The notes below the pieces were generated by a model. That model was not told the DNA's origin. It saw only the letters and a list, made by a program, of their open reading frames with translations, and did no database searches. Shown here piece after piece: positions 22,011 to 33,597 of a DNA stretch of 64,000 nucleotides (positions are counted from its first letter, which is position 1; every line of letters starts with the position of its first letter). Location of the stretch: assembly GCF_019703515.2 (NCBI RefSeq), contig NC_059346.1:53185501-53249500 (forward strand), in the 5' to 3' direction. Origin of the DNA: Myxocyprinus asiaticus. Taxonomy: Eukaryota > Chordata > Actinopteri > Cypriniformes > Catostomidae. Both the position numbers and the translations under genes were made by a program.

Positions 22011-22781
22011 GTTCCAAACCGAAGGGCTCATAAATATTTGCTTCGAAGGGCCCTTCAAAACAGGCGTTTCCATAGGGTTCAACTGATGGACACTTCACAG
22101 CCAAGCGGACCGGAACCGGAGCATACCTCACAAATCTGGTGGTTTGCCAAGTGCAATTTAGTGTAAATTAAACCAGCTGCAACTGCAATCTGTTTCTATA
22201 AACAAAAACATGTGACATCCCTTCATTTCCATAGTTGATAAAAGTTTTAATTATTATAATGAACTTTTAAAAATTATTTTAAACCCCTGGCTTTTTTTTG
22301 TTTGATACTGGCTAATACTTGTGTTATTTTACTGTAAATTCACTGGATCAGTTGTTCTAAAGAAATTTTAATAAAATAATAATACACAATGGCATTTTAT
22401 TTATTTTATAAATGCACTATAGCCTACAGTTATTGATTTATTTTTTATTCAAATAAAGAAAACACACATTTTTAAACATGAAGCTTAAATTTTTCATAAA
22501 GTCATAAAAATTTAAATAATTCTTTTAAGTTTGCATTCTGAAAGCAGTTAGTGATACAAAATCATGTGTAAATATTTCTGATTAGGTGCAGGTAATGTTC
22601 TTTAGCGTCAGCCTTTGTGCATCGGCAGCGGCTCCTTTGGCTTAGATAGATGACGCTGAATTGCGTTACGAATTACAGCTATATTTGAGCCCTACACCCT
22701 TCAACTCTCCAAAGCTCTCACTCTGGAGGGTAAACCCTCTGAAGGGATTAGGGCATAGGGATGAGCCCTTCGGAATGGAAC
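22011..22781. mobile_element. Non-autonomous DNA transposon with GTTCC tips
   Basis: The 21-bp tips 22011-22031 (GTTCCAAACCGAAGGGCTCA...) and 22761-22781 (reverse complement GTTCCATTCCGAAGGGCTCA...) differ at two positions. The interior is AT-rich without a transposase. The similar string at 21934-21950 suggests a second, nested or duplicated tip, so the true left end could be near 21931. Confidence 0.65.
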
Positions 22782-23480
22782 CATGGTCTTTGGGTTCCCT
22801 TAAAAAATTATACGTGGGTGCTGGAACCAAGGCGTCAGGGTTTGGCTGGTTAATTTTGGCAGTTTGCCCCTGTTGGTAGATGCTGTAATTGTACCATTAT
22901 GAAGGCAAAAATTATATTTCTCCATTGACAAATTGCAAATATTTATTTATATTATAGTAGATGTTTTACTAATGACAAAATTGTTCAGAGGGCTCTTAAA
23001 GGCATAAAATTTACTTTATTAGAATTGGACTATATTTTTCCCTGTCTGCTGCTTTTCACATCACATTTCACGATTGTCGCTATAGTGAAGGGCTTGTGAA
23101 TTGGCCAGCAGCTGGCGCTGCCCAAATTGATGCCTAGGTAGAGTTCTGCAATCATCGGATGGACAGATGGGGGGGGGGGGGCAGCAGCTAGAGGAGTTTC
23201 TGGTGCCCCCCAGGGAGTCGGTGCCCTTCGCAGACTGTGTAATATGCATATGGGGAACAGCGTTACTGCTTGGGATTGTGCATTTTCTTGTGGTGCCAAT
23301 CAGAGCTGTCAGGACATCATTGTACTGTGGCTCCAGGGTGATAAGTCACATGACATTTATGGCTCAGGTTGACTAAAAAGAAAGTTTTCGGAAAAGAGTT
23401 TGTTTCCGCCTATGAAAAAGATGCCAAGTCACATACTTCCGGGGCTGCATGTGCCAGCCGAGCGACTGCCATTGAGATGC
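22782..23480. other. Non-coding; low-complexity G run
   Basis: Contains a run of G at about 23169-23181. No coding or mobile-element signature was recognised. 23420-23480 belongs to the repeat type also seen at 15040-15150. Confidence 0.35.
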
Positions 23481-24221
23481 AAGAGAATGGTAAATTGATG
23501 TCCTGAAGGATGCCATTGATGGACATCTCAGTCCATCACTATACCTCAGGTACCTTTTCGAGAGCACGGTGTCCCAACTCAGTCTTGCGCCAGAGGATGA
23601 AAAGGTCATTCAGAGACAGGCATCAACTACATTGTTACTTTAAGCAAGGAGCTGCAAGCAAGGCTCCCTGACAACCTAGAAGCCTTGAGAAACATGGCCT
23701 TGTTCATTGTTAAGTAAACGCTAAAGCACAATAAAGGCACCACTGAAATTATTAAAGTAGCTGAGCTACTGGGGTTCCAGCCCCAAACAATTGACAAAAT
23801 TGTTCCCAATGGAGAAACATCCATCTGTTTAGGTGGGAATCAACTGAGAATACAGTTGAGTTTTGGAGTGAAGTGAATAACTACACAGACTCTTCCGGAT
23901 CAAATCCATTTGAAGAACTGTGCAAAGCTGCACTTGCTGCCCTCTCCTTAATGGCTGTTCAGCCAAATTAGTGTGGTCAAGTCAAAGTTAAGAAATAGCA
24001 TGTCACTGCACACTCTCAACTCCATACTCCTGGTGAGGTATGGACTGAAGCTGGCTGGTGATACCTGTTACCAGCATAAACTACCAAGTGATGTTTTGCA
24101 ACAGGTTGGCACCACAGCAGCATACAGCTTTAAGGCCACTCCATCCTCTTCTGCTGGTTCCAGCTCAGTGACAATGCAGTTGGACAGTGAAGATGAAGAG
24201 GATATCCTTGCCAATCTATGA
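23481..24221 (+). pseudogene. Decayed hAT-type transposase, C-terminal half
   Basis: Two readable blocks lie in order. The first, at about 23857-23970, reads FWSEVNNYTDSSGSNPFEEL then CKAALAALSLMAVQPN and a TAG stop. The second, 23973-24221, reads VKSKLRNSMSLHTLNSILLV, RYGLKLAGDTCYQHKLPSDV and LQQVGTTAAYSF, ending with an acidic tail (DSEDEEDILANL). The pattern of a leucine-rich helix, K-LRN-MS, TLNSIL-xRYGL and a final acidic tail is that of the dimerisation end of hAT-like transposases. The AERVFS-type signature expected between the blocks is lost. Upstream to 23481 only scattered similarity can be guessed. No terminal repeats were located. Confidence 0.55.
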
Positions 24222-25627
24222 TTCATCATATTTACGTATGCAAGGAGTGAACTTTCTTGAACTGGCAGAGACACACAGCTGATGGTGGCAGTGTGCACTG
24301 CAGTGTGAGTGAGAACAGTGCCAATATCTTGAGGAAACCATGAGCAGCTAGCCAGCCAAGCAGCACAACAGCCTGGAGAGAGCTGGAGAGAGGTGCCTAG
24401 CGCACACTTCATATTTTTGCTGAGAAGACCAGTCAATCTGAATAACGTCATTGTGTATTCTACGTCATTACATAATGACGTCATCACGCAATGATATCAC
24501 AATATCATTTCACAACCTTTCGCAAAAAATCGACCTGCCTGTAGCAACTTCCCCTGAAAATTAGTTGGCAACACTGAGCATGATGCGGCCGATATGGCAG
24601 AACACACAATCTTTCTTACACCTAACATGAAGATCGGTGTGCAATGTGCATCGAATACTCTTGTAATGTGAAACATTGCTGCAAAATGAACATTGCCACT
24701 TGAAAAGTGATTGTTGATGCAGATAAGGAATTTGATGAACATTGAATAGAGGAACATTGAAGGCAGAATGCCTACACCCCAAACACCACCAGCTATTTGT
24801 ATGCAATTGTTCCATCAAAAGAAAAAAAAAACTGAAAACTTGAGTATCTTTTTGGATGAAATAGGGAGCGTGAGCATCGCGTTAAGTAGCCAAACGATGA
24901 TCCAAATTTTGAGCGACTGTTGCTTGAAAGTGAATGCATAGCATGTGCTATGCTTGTGTGTTTTGATCATATGCGAGTGAAAGCGACATGGCATACAAGC
25001 AAAGAGAACTGTGGGACCTTATAATGATTGGATGAAATGCCGGAATTGAATGAATGAATGACGTAATGCTACTTCGAGTCCTCTGCGAGAATTATCGCTT
25101 AGGCTTTCTTGACCACATCCTCATACTTAGTAATGGTATGAACAGTAACTTCCATTCACTTCAAAATGCATTAAATACTGATTTTCTGTTTTAACTGGAA
25201 TGACATTGAAAAGAATAGACAGTAATACTGGTGTTTAAAGATAAAATTGAGTTGTGTGTGTATATTGGTGTAATTTCTCCCCACTTATGCTGTCCACTCC
25301 AACTTTGCCAGACCTCCAAGGCTTTCAGGCTTTGGCCTCAACATAGAGGCTGTTTTGGGGCCCTCTTTCTTTCTCGTCTGTGTGGCCAAATAAAAATAAC
25401 CTTCTGACACTTTTATGGCAGGACACAGTTGTGTGGATTTATGCAGCTTGTTTTCGCACAGTTTAAAGTGAGACTGTCCAGGGCCAAAGGCTTATAGCCT
25501 CTGTCAGCACATATTAAATGTTTATGCTGTTTGTCTCACACACTTGTCCTTTTATTTGAAACCAATTGACTCTTAGCCTCTGCGCTAGCATGTCCGATAT
25601 ATGGCCTATTGCAACAGATGTTATGAC
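24222..25627. other. Non-coding; possible conserved block
   Basis: 24240-25110 is unassigned, with low-level repeat character such as TACGTCATTACATAATGACG near 24460-24480, a short palindrome. 25280-25620 is non-repetitive with CCAAATAAAAATAACC and CCTTTTATTTGAAACC and could be regulatory. No coding evidence. Confidence 0.35.
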
Positions 25628-26160
25628 TAGGCATGTAATGATACACAAATTTCACTATACGATACGATACTGTTTAAAAAAACTGCACCCACAAATGTTT
25701 CCCTCAAACATATTCAAGGATTCAACATAAATGTCTTTTAAATCATAAATGACACAACAGTGTCTGACATTGGAAACAAAAAGTAGAGCTCTGTAATAAA
25801 GTAACTTAAACAGCACTGCATTTATTTTGTTTGATTGTAATGAGAAAAACTCAAATGAACTCACAATTTTCATGATCGTTTCAAAGCAGCTTTATAGAAA
25901 ATCATGCCTTAATGTCTTAAAGCTCCCAGAAAGTGATTGTAGCAAGGAAAACTTTCAATGTTATTTAGTAGTGGAAAAAAAAATAAAAAAATAGAGAGGA
26001 ATCTGACCTCTGGTTTTACATAATCCAATATTATTTATTGGCTTGAGCAAAAACTGATCAGTTTCCCCCGGTTTCATGTTGCATGTAAACTTTATCAGCG
26101 TTATTATCAGCTCATGTAATCACGGGTTTCTTACGTTGTCAGATTTTTGAATAAGCTTGT
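25628..26160. repeat. Dispersed repeat, copy 2 (uninterrupted)
   Basis: Collinear with 5107-5545 joined to 6094-6400. It lacks the 548-bp insertion: TTATTTAGTAGTGG at about 25964 is the empty site. The 3' part carries GGAATCTGACCTCTGGTTTTA and GGTTTCTTACGTTGTC. Confidence 0.65.
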
Positions 26161-28307
26161 TTTTGTTACTCTCTGGGAGAGGTGCAACTTTTCAACATGT
26201 TGGTTCTGGAACAATGCTGGAACAACATGCCTTTCATGTTACGGTTAAGCCCAAATTATACATCGGTTTTGATGCGAACACTTGGCATCTGTGTACAGTC
26301 GAAATCTCAGCCTTTCAAAGTATACTCCATTCAACTGTGCCCACATACACAGGTGGTTGGCCCACACGCACCATGACTGCTATGAGATCACAGGCATCAT
26401 TTACATGTGGGACAGGTTGGACATGTCCCTACCACTTTTTGCCTTTGCCAATTTTGTCCCCACCACTTTTTGAAATAGCTTTCATCAGGTAAGTGTCTAA
26501 ATGCAAACTAAACATCTCCAGTTCCTGAGCAGGAGTTTCCATTTCGTTCATGTGTGTTATAATAAGTGGTGATCCATCACTGGAGTTCGTTATTTATTAT
26601 TTTATTTTTTGTTATGATTAGTGCTCGTTGCAGCTGTATCAGTGGCGTTAAGTGACATCGGGTGGCAATGTTTTCTCTTGCATCCAAATGCACTCTACTC
26701 TCTCCGTAGTCTGCATCTTGCACTCCTTTCCAGTTAAATTGCAAAGCACAATGCAAACAAATGTGTCCCCGGTCATGATATTCATCCACTAACGTACAGA
26801 TGCAATCTTTGTTTATTAAAATAAAAAGTTGTTTTAGGGTGGAATATAACCCAGAACTCCTTGAACTATTTGCAAAAACATTACTATGAGACCAATCAGT
26901 CATTCAGATGCATTCTGTGCTGATCTATTAATTTATCCACTCACTTACAAAATCCCTGACAGTGTTACAGTGTTACAGTACATGTATGTATCAAGTTATT
27001 AAATTAATCGTGTGAAATATTTATTAGTGCTTGAATCTCTCATTATTATGAGTTTCACCACTTCATGACGTCGCAACCCCCAAATGCAGTTATCCCCTGA
27101 CCTCCTCACAAACATGCTCTTGGCGTGCACATCCACTGTTGTTGTTTCCATCTTCGTCTCCTGCTGTTTACTGGGAATTTCATTTTCTTCTTGCACTTCT
27201 TCATGAAAGCAACACCTTAATTGTGAGTGTTGCCACCTTTTGGACCCACTAATTAGTGCAAATAATTCCATGCACACATTGCGTTTTCAGAATGCACACG
27301 GTTAGAATAATCGGGCCGCAAGCGTTCAGTGCTCGAGCACTCTGTTGATGACGAAATTTGCATCAAGTGTCCTGTGCGCAGACAAACAAAATTATGCACA
27401 ATGCATAAAAGCATGCTTAATATCCTCATAACTGTATATTAAACATCAAATATGTTCTGATTGGCTGTGATTGCAGTTTTGTGTTCAATGAGGCCAGACA
27501 AATTCTTTGTCGCAAGAAACTTGTCGCATTGCACCTGGTTAGTGCAATGCACCCCTGGTTAGACAGGGTGTAAAAGAGCTTTGAATGCTCAGTGCCTTTG
27601 GGAATGATCTCTTTAATATCTCAGTTAGTTTCTCTTAGACAGCAATGAGATGTACCTGTAATGGAGAGCAAATATAGAGACTTTTTTCTCAGTCTTGGAA
27701 TCAGAGCCTTTGAGAATCCATGTGTCTGAGTGTACTCGGAAAGGAAATAAAAAAGTGAGGGATTTTGGGTGTGGGTCAGGTTCGGTTTTAAAAATGTATA
27801 GTTACAGCCAGGTCGAGTATTAATGTCTCACTTACAGACCGGGTTCAGGCACATGTTCAAAATAATGTTCGTGCAGACCTCTGTTACCTGTATTTGTCTT
27901 CTAGCAAATTAGTGAAGGCCAATAACACTCTTTATTATTGTACATTCTTTAATATATTTGGGTTTTTGGTGTATTTTTGCTAACACAGCGAGATGCATTT
28001 ATTACAGTATTTAAGGTTAAGCAGTTTTATCAAAGGTTGCCATATGGCACTTGAACTTATAACCTCATCTTTACAAGCACAGATCAAAAGCAGTTTTGAT
28101 AGTTCAAAGTGCTGTGTGTTTAATGTGCTTTAAGGCTTATATCACACTGACTTTCAGATAAAGGTGACCGTAAAGGCACAGATTTAAGCCAGGGTCCTCA
28201 GAGCTCATAATGGACCTTATGAGAATAATTTGGATTTAATGTAGATTTAGTAAACAAGAATAATTGGATAACTTTGATATATTGATTTAGAATCTGTCTT
28301 ATTCATT
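26161..28307. other. Non-coding, unassigned
   Basis: The open frames at 26157-26492, 26577-26903 and 26999-27277 carry no recognisable domain and sit in repeat-like DNA (CCACCACTTTTTGAAATAGC near 26460; GTTAGTGCAATGCACCCCTGG near 27538). 27560-28300 appears plain non-coding. Confidence 0.35.
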
Positions 28308-28325
28308 ATAATAATAATAATAATA

Positions 28326-28358
<33 letters not shown>

Positions 28359-28490
28359 TTGTCAATAAAAATAGAGATTATTATTATATTCATTTATTTA
28401 ATCCTTACTATATAATGATTATTATTTCATGATTATTTAATGGGCTTATTTTTTTTATTTTATTTTATTATTTATTTATTTATTTATTTT
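28308..28490. repeat. (ATA)n(ATT)n and (TTTA)n simple repeats
   Basis: 28308-28358 is a run of ATA units that turns into ATT units, so it is self-complementary and could extrude as a hairpin. 28448-28490 is a looser TTTA/TTTTA tract. Confidence 0.9.
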
Positions 28491-29451
28491 ATAACTTTAA
28501 AGCAGTTTACAGTAAAGTTATTAACAAATTAAATATTCCCTATGCTGTCCTGGGCAAATTATTTATTTTTGACAGGCCTAACCTGTCTGGCACCTGAATA
28601 TAATATATTGTTTTAATTATTTAAAATAAAGTTTGGGTGCACCACCATTATAAGTTACTTATAAGCTCTGTTCTAAAATATGGTGAGCAGACCAAGGGGC
28701 CATACAGACCAAACATGTTTTTGTGATTACAAAATTTAAAGTTCTTTTAATTTGAAAAACATTGTGCTCCTGCTGGAAACACTGAAAAACCAGTGAGACT
28801 AAGTGTATTTACATAGAAAAACAATTAAAAAGCTGTGCAGTCATATGCAAAAAACTATTCAGTGGGAGCGGCTCCCGAGACAGCATTCTTTCCAAAAAGA
28901 TGTGACTGATTTGGTATGTTCTTCCTAGGCATTGCCATACAACTAGTGCTCCTCATGCAAACCGCATGGGAGATTCAACTCCTAATTTATTCCAGTCTGA
29001 CATTAGCGTGATGCAAAGCTAACATAATCATATAAGTGAATATTAGCATGTTGCTATGCTAACATAATCTATAATCATAAAAAACAAGCATAAAAGTAGA
29101 ATACACTCACAAATATTGGTTAAAATAATAAAAATTATATTACATCAAATTATTTTATTGGTATGTTTTGGTGTTTTTCCAGTGTTGAATGAAACATAAC
29201 TATATTGCCATTTTGGATTATTTTTTGTTTCAATGAGCTCTTCGCAAGGCATTTTGAGATTGCCTTCTCAGAAAAGTATCCATGCAATGCTGCCTTATGC
29301 CCTGTTTACACTGGACGTGACCGGTGTAGACAGGGTGTTAGATGTGTCCAAAATGAGGTCTCTTAGGAGGCAACCTAATATTGCTACCTTTTCGACTGGC
29401 CTTCATGTCGGAAGCGAGCCATATGATGCCTTAAAATATGATCTATGTTAG
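28491..29451. other. Non-coding spacer
   Basis: No gene recognised. 28830-28990 is non-repetitive and slightly GC-richer. 29233-29451 is an open frame of 72 codons without a family signature. Confidence 0.35.
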
Positions 29452-29608
29452 AGCTGTGGTGTAGTGGGCTGTGCATGTGCTGAAGACATATAAGAGCTCT
29501 TGGCTCATGGTGACCAATGTTCAAGTCTGATCTGGATCATGTCCTGATTGCACTACTTGTCTCTCACCACTACTTTCCTCTCTACAGTGTACTTTCCTAT
29601 AAATAATG
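29452..29608 (+). repeat. tRNA-derived SINE, second type
   Basis: The head AGCTGTGGTGTAGTGGGCTG leads to a B-box-like GTTCAAGTCTG (29519-29529), then a C/T-rich body (CTTGTCTCTCACCACTACTT) and an end CTACAGTGTACTTTCCTATA followed by AATAATG. This order is that of a common cyprinid SINE. Confidence 0.65.
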
Positions 29609-30390
29609 TCAAAATAACATTAAAATTCTGTCTAGATTAGCATCTCACCGGGTTGTTTCATAAGAGTTTGTATTGACTTAATATGTGTCTTTTTTTTATT
29701 CGCAGATAATAACCATGAGATCCAAGGCAAGCCTCTTGGCCGTCCTTAAATAAAGAACTAAGTCATTCTCTCACTCATTCCCATTCAGACACAGAAAAAC
29801 TGCTTACTCATCTCTGCCTGATGTGGAAGTGTCACATAAATGGGTTATTCTGGATCTCTGCTGTATGTCTTCTTTTCTGTTTGGATTAAGGTGAGAAGGC
29901 AGACTGCCTGGCCAAACAGAATGCACACTGACACCCAGGAGGCATATGACACCTCTTCTGTCACTGCGAGTATGTGTCCCAGCAGTGCACACACACACTT
30001 TCCTTTGACACACAAAGACAGCTTTTTCTTCCAGCTAAAGCACCTCTGCTACACTTTGGACAGACAGAGCATTTAAACTATTGGCATGTCAGGCAGTGGT
30101 CTACAGAGCAGGTTTGACTCTAGGCAGACTGGGGGCTTAACAAGGGGTCTGTTAAGAGACATGCTGATGTAGAGTATCAGGCAGGCATCAGGTGGTCCTG
30201 CAACCCCTGTTAATCATATCACTTTCTCCTGCAGAGCAAATGCCGGGACAGCCATTAGCACGCTGATAACTAATGTGCTCTGACAGGGCCAGTGTTTGTG
30301 TCTACATGTAGAGAGTGGCGATGGAAGTGGAAGTATTCACTTCGCTCCTGCAGGTCTTCAGTCTACCTCAACTAGATTTATGCTACAGTA
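29609..30390. other. Non-coding; possible conserved block
   Basis: 30110-30340 is non-repetitive with GTTAATCATATCACTTTCTC and TAGCACGCTGATAACTAATG, containing GATA- and homeodomain-like cores. No coding evidence. The overlapping open frames near 29804-30076 lack domains. Confidence 0.3.
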
Positions 30391-30500
30391 GCAACGTCAA
30401 GGTCATGGGTTTGATTACCAGGGAACATCTATACTGATAAAATATATACCCCTAAATGAACTGTAAGTTGCTGTCCAGCTGCCAGATTAATAAAATGTAA
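30391..30500 (+). repeat. 5'-damaged tRNA-derived SINE
   Basis: CAAGGTCATGGGTTTGATTA (from about 30398; a B box with one change from TTCCC) and the following AACATCTATACTGATAAAA match the SINE at 20932-21085. The A box is lost. Confidence 0.6.
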
Positions 30501-31580
30501 TTTATACTATTGTGATCTGGGAGAGGTGAAGAAAAGTGTGAGATCCATCTGAAAAAAATGACTCATATAAAGGGCACATGAATCATGATTGCCATCACTA
30601 GATGCTTTTCCTCTCTTTACCATGCACCTCGGTCACTCTCTTGCTCTTCCTGTGTAACTGCATTGTTGTCAAGATCAATGTTATTGATGACTTTATGCCT
30701 TATTCTATGAGTCGAATTTACATGAGGTCAGTAAAAGAAGTTGTTTTATCCATTCCATGATGATTTAAAGTAATATACTGTTTATGCAGTAGAAAATGTT
30801 TAATTTGTTAAAATGTAACATTCTGTTTACATGACGCGTATGCGCTAACATGCTATACAGGCCATAATATGTGCCAGTTACACTGTTATTGTAATTTATG
30901 ATGACACTGATACTATTGCAAAGATTAGTGTATAAAAGTGTTAATGTGCAGAATAAAGACAAAAGAATGGTGATAGAGGCATATCTTACTTTGGGCAGAT
31001 GTGTGAATGGCTTTCACTACAGATGGCACATGCGAATGAGCAATTAAGAGTATTTGAGTAGATTTGACTCCTTCTGTAGACTAATTAATCAAACGATCAT
31101 ACAGATGTAGGCAAATTTTCACCAGCTCACCGGTGTGTCCATGTTGACTGAACTTGACTGACTGATTAACGTAAACACAATTAGTTAGACAAGGTAGGTG
31201 GAATTTCAGGTCACACCTACTGTTTACTTTGACCAATGACAGTAAGAAAGTATTTAGCAGCCAGTAAGAATTTTCACCTAGGTGAGCTGTTACGAATCAC
31301 TTAAAGAAATGCAAAAACACTTTTATTTTTGGCCAGATTTTGTTCTAAATTACGCCACACCCATTCGCTCGAAGTATATCGGGGCCCTAAATGATATGAA
31401 TTGGTTTCCATTATAGATACTGTATGTATTGGTCTCTAAATGGTATCCACTAGACATAACATGCAACCAATTCATAGTTTTCAAATGACATCACATCCTT
31501 ATAAGGACTCCCACCTGGAGGGCAAAACAAGGCTTTCTTCCGCTGCCGCCAGTTATTTTTACAAGGTTTGATTTGCCAAA
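30501..31580. other. Non-coding; leader of the THAP exon at its end
   Basis: No gene recognised up to about 31500. 31500-31580 (ending TTTGATTTGCCAAA) would be the 5' untranslated region if the THAP exon is used. Confidence 0.35.
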
Positions 31581-31785
31581 ATGCTGGATAGTTGTTGTTC
31601 AATCGGATGCACTAACCAACGAGGAGACAAGCCTGGGTTGTGCTTCTACAGAATCCCGTCTGAGAAAGAAAACCCAGAGACGAGATTGTGGATTTGTGCT
31701 ATTAGATGTGCCACCGTCCCTGGGGAGGGCAAAGAATGGCAACCATCAAAGTACACATGTCTTTGCAGCGAACATTTCATCAAAG
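31581..31785 (+). CDS. THAP zinc-finger first coding exon (partial gene)
   Basis: The frame starts ATGCTGGATAGT and encodes about 68 residues with the THAP (C2CH) DNA-binding pattern: C5/C6 and C10 near the start (CCSIGC), C62 and H65 near the end (CSEHF), plus the conserved P26 (FYRIPSEKE), W37 and F66. THAP domains bind DNA sequence-specifically in nuclear proteins and in P-type transposases. The exon ends CAAAG followed by GTAAGC, an excellent donor, in the position where many THAP exons end. No second exon with the AVPTIF-type end of the domain was found before the gypsy remnant, so either the intron is long and leaves the readable part, or the gene has been cut off and this is a relic. 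No stop or frameshift occurs in the exon. Confidence 0.65.
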
Positions 31786-31832
31786 GTAAGCTCAAGTACA
31801 ACTGAGTATTTTAATTGTTGTATTTTTAGTCA

Positions 31833-32045
31833 TTATATGGAAGCTTCAAAACATCCATTATATGGATGCTTCAAAACGTCCACCATTGTGCCTGTACCAA
31901 AGCAATCCAAAATCACTTGCAGTTTGTTGACATATCTTTGTTCTTCTTCTTTAGAGAGGTGATCTAAATATTCGTGGCTTGAAACAGATGGAAAATTGAC
32001 AGGCCTGTGCTGCAGTTCTATGGAGTGTCCAGTGTTGGCTGCCAT
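31833..32045 (-). pseudogene. Antisense ORF fragment of unknown family
   Basis: On the minus strand a 70-codon frame starts MAANTGHSIELQHRPVNF and includes SSHEYLDHLSKEEEQRYVNK followed by LQVI. The charged helical segment resembles the N-terminal part of a large fish protein family often linked to transposon-derived genes, but I cannot name it with confidence. The end of the frame runs into a tandem duplication of about 25 bp (31836-31885, ATTATATGGAAGCTTCAAAA versus ATTATATGGATGCTTCAAAA). It lies in the putative THAP intron in opposite orientation. Possibly a fossil exon. Confidence 0.3.
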
Positions 32046-32153
32046 GTTGGAACATGTTCAAGAGCAGTGCCCAGTAATGAAGGTGGGGGCCTTGATCCGG
32101 ATCCCTGACACTCCACAGACCGCCCCGATTGGGCAGGGACATACCAAATATCC

Positions 32154-32417
32154 GTGAGTATTAAGGGGGGTACATACCAAGCCTTGGTGGATTCAAGTTG
32201 TACTCATTCAACCTCCATTCATCAATGCTCGGTTCAAAACAGGGCATTGGAGGCAAATAATTGGGTGAAGGTAAGGTGTGTGCATGGGGATATTCATGAT
32301 TATCCTATAGTGACCGTCACTGCAATATTCTGTGGACAAAAGCATAATGTTGAGGAAGTGGTTAGTCCTCGCCTCACCCATCTGCTAATTTTGGGAACTA
32401 ATTGGCCAGCTTTTTGA
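32154..32417 (+). pseudogene. Gypsy aspartic protease fragment
   Basis: The frame reads VSIKGGTYQALVDSSCTHST, then continues through VKVRCVHGDIHDYPIV to LTHLLILGTNWPAF and a stop. The aspartic protease signature is in ALVDSS, where the third catalytic-loop residue expected to be glycine is serine; the C-terminal LLILGTNW matches the ILG flap-end motif of retropepsins. The enzyme would process the polyprotein. The change in the active-site triplet and the missing surroundings make it non-functional. A valine/GTG codon at the beginning is only the first codon of the open frame. Confidence 0.75.
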
Positions 32418-32640
32418 TCATTATTGAAGGGGATGTGTGTGGATGGGTCCTGTGAGAAAGTAAATCGGTGTGGGATGTGCAAAGCACTGGCTGGGGAGGC
32501 ATGGCCTGGGCTGTCTGCGGTGGCTCCACGTCAGGCTGACGCTGGGGAAGGGGAGGTGTCATCCTCCCCTGCCCTTAGGGAATTCCCGGTAGGGGATTTC
32601 TCGCTAGAGCAGTCATGAGACGAAACTCTGAAGCACGTGT

Positions 32641-33217
32641 TTGACCAAGTGAAAGTGATTGATGTTCAATGTCTCCAGCCGAGCGTCGCACTCACATATC
32701 CATATTTTTCAATTATAAAAGGTTGTATAGAGTGACACAGGACACTCGCACAAGTGGAAATACAACCCAGCTGTTGATACCAAAGAGCCGTCAGGAAATA
32801 TTATTCCAGGCTGCTCATCATAATCCGATGGCAGGTCACTTGGGACAGGGGAAAACACTAAGCCTTCTCATGGCCTGTTTCTATTGGCCAGGCATTCATG
32901 GGGATGTTCGCCAGTGGTGTGCAGAATGCCGTGAATGTCAGCTGGTGAATCCGCCAGCCACTCCAAAAGCACCATTGTGCCCCCTTCTGTTGATCGAGGT
33001 TCATTTTGAACAAATTGGCATGAACCTCATGGGGCCATTAGAATGGACAGCACGTGGGCATCACTTTGCGTTAGTCCTGGTGGATTATGCAGCGCGATAT
33101 CTGGAAGCAGTGCCGTTGCGCAACATCTCAGCACGTAGTGTTGCGGAGGCACTCTTCAAAATTATCTCCAGAGTGGGGATTCCGAAAGATATCCTCACCG
33201 CTTCTGCATTCCCCTGA
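32641..33217 (+). pseudogene. Gypsy integrase, zinc-binding domain and partial core
   Basis: The open frame 32669-33217 includes an HHCC zinc finger: AAHHNPMAGHLGQGKT with the histidines at about residues 50-57, and WCAECRECQ with the cysteines at about residues 84-90. The core begins with EQIGMNLMGPL, where the first catalytic aspartate is replaced by asparagine, and continues with LVLVDYAARYLEAVPL, which retains the second aspartate. It is cut at GIPKDILTASAFP before the catalytic glutamate. Integrase normally inserts the cDNA into the chromosome; this one cannot. Confidence 0.8.
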
Positions 33218-33580
33218 CTTCTCTCTCCCTTTTGTTTTGCAGATGGACGCATCGGACAGGAGGCTGGTTGTTGTACTGTCCCAAGTGGTGGAGGGGGAGG
33301 AGTGCCTGGTGCTGTACATTAGTCGGAATCTTTCTATGAGAGAGATGTAGTACAGCACCATAGAGAAGGAGTGCTTGGCCATGAGGTGGGCAGTCCTCAC
33401 TCTCCACTACTATTTGTTGGGATGAGCATTCACCCTCTGTTCAGACCATGCCACGCTCCAGTGGCTCCACTGCATGAAGGATGCCAACGCCCGGATCACC
33501 TGTTGGTATCTGGATGGCTGTCGCGGACTTCCTCTCCAGAAAAGGGGGAGTGGGCAGGCCGGACAATTCCCCCGGCCTGA
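33218..33580 (+). pseudogene. Gypsy RNase H fragment
   Basis: Starting at about 33215 the frame reads SPDFSLPFVLQMDASDRR, with the first RNase H aspartate in MDASD, then VLYISRNLSMREM and a TAG stop (33348-33350), then YSTIEKECLAMRWAVLTL with the catalytic glutamate, a TGA near 33424, and FTLCSDHATLQWLH with another aspartate. A frameshift or deletion then leads to WMAVADFLSRKGG, the usual end of this domain. Two stops and one frameshift inactivate it. Its location downstream of integrase is abnormal. Confidence 0.8.
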
Positions 33581-33597
33581 GTCAGGTGGTGGGGGTA

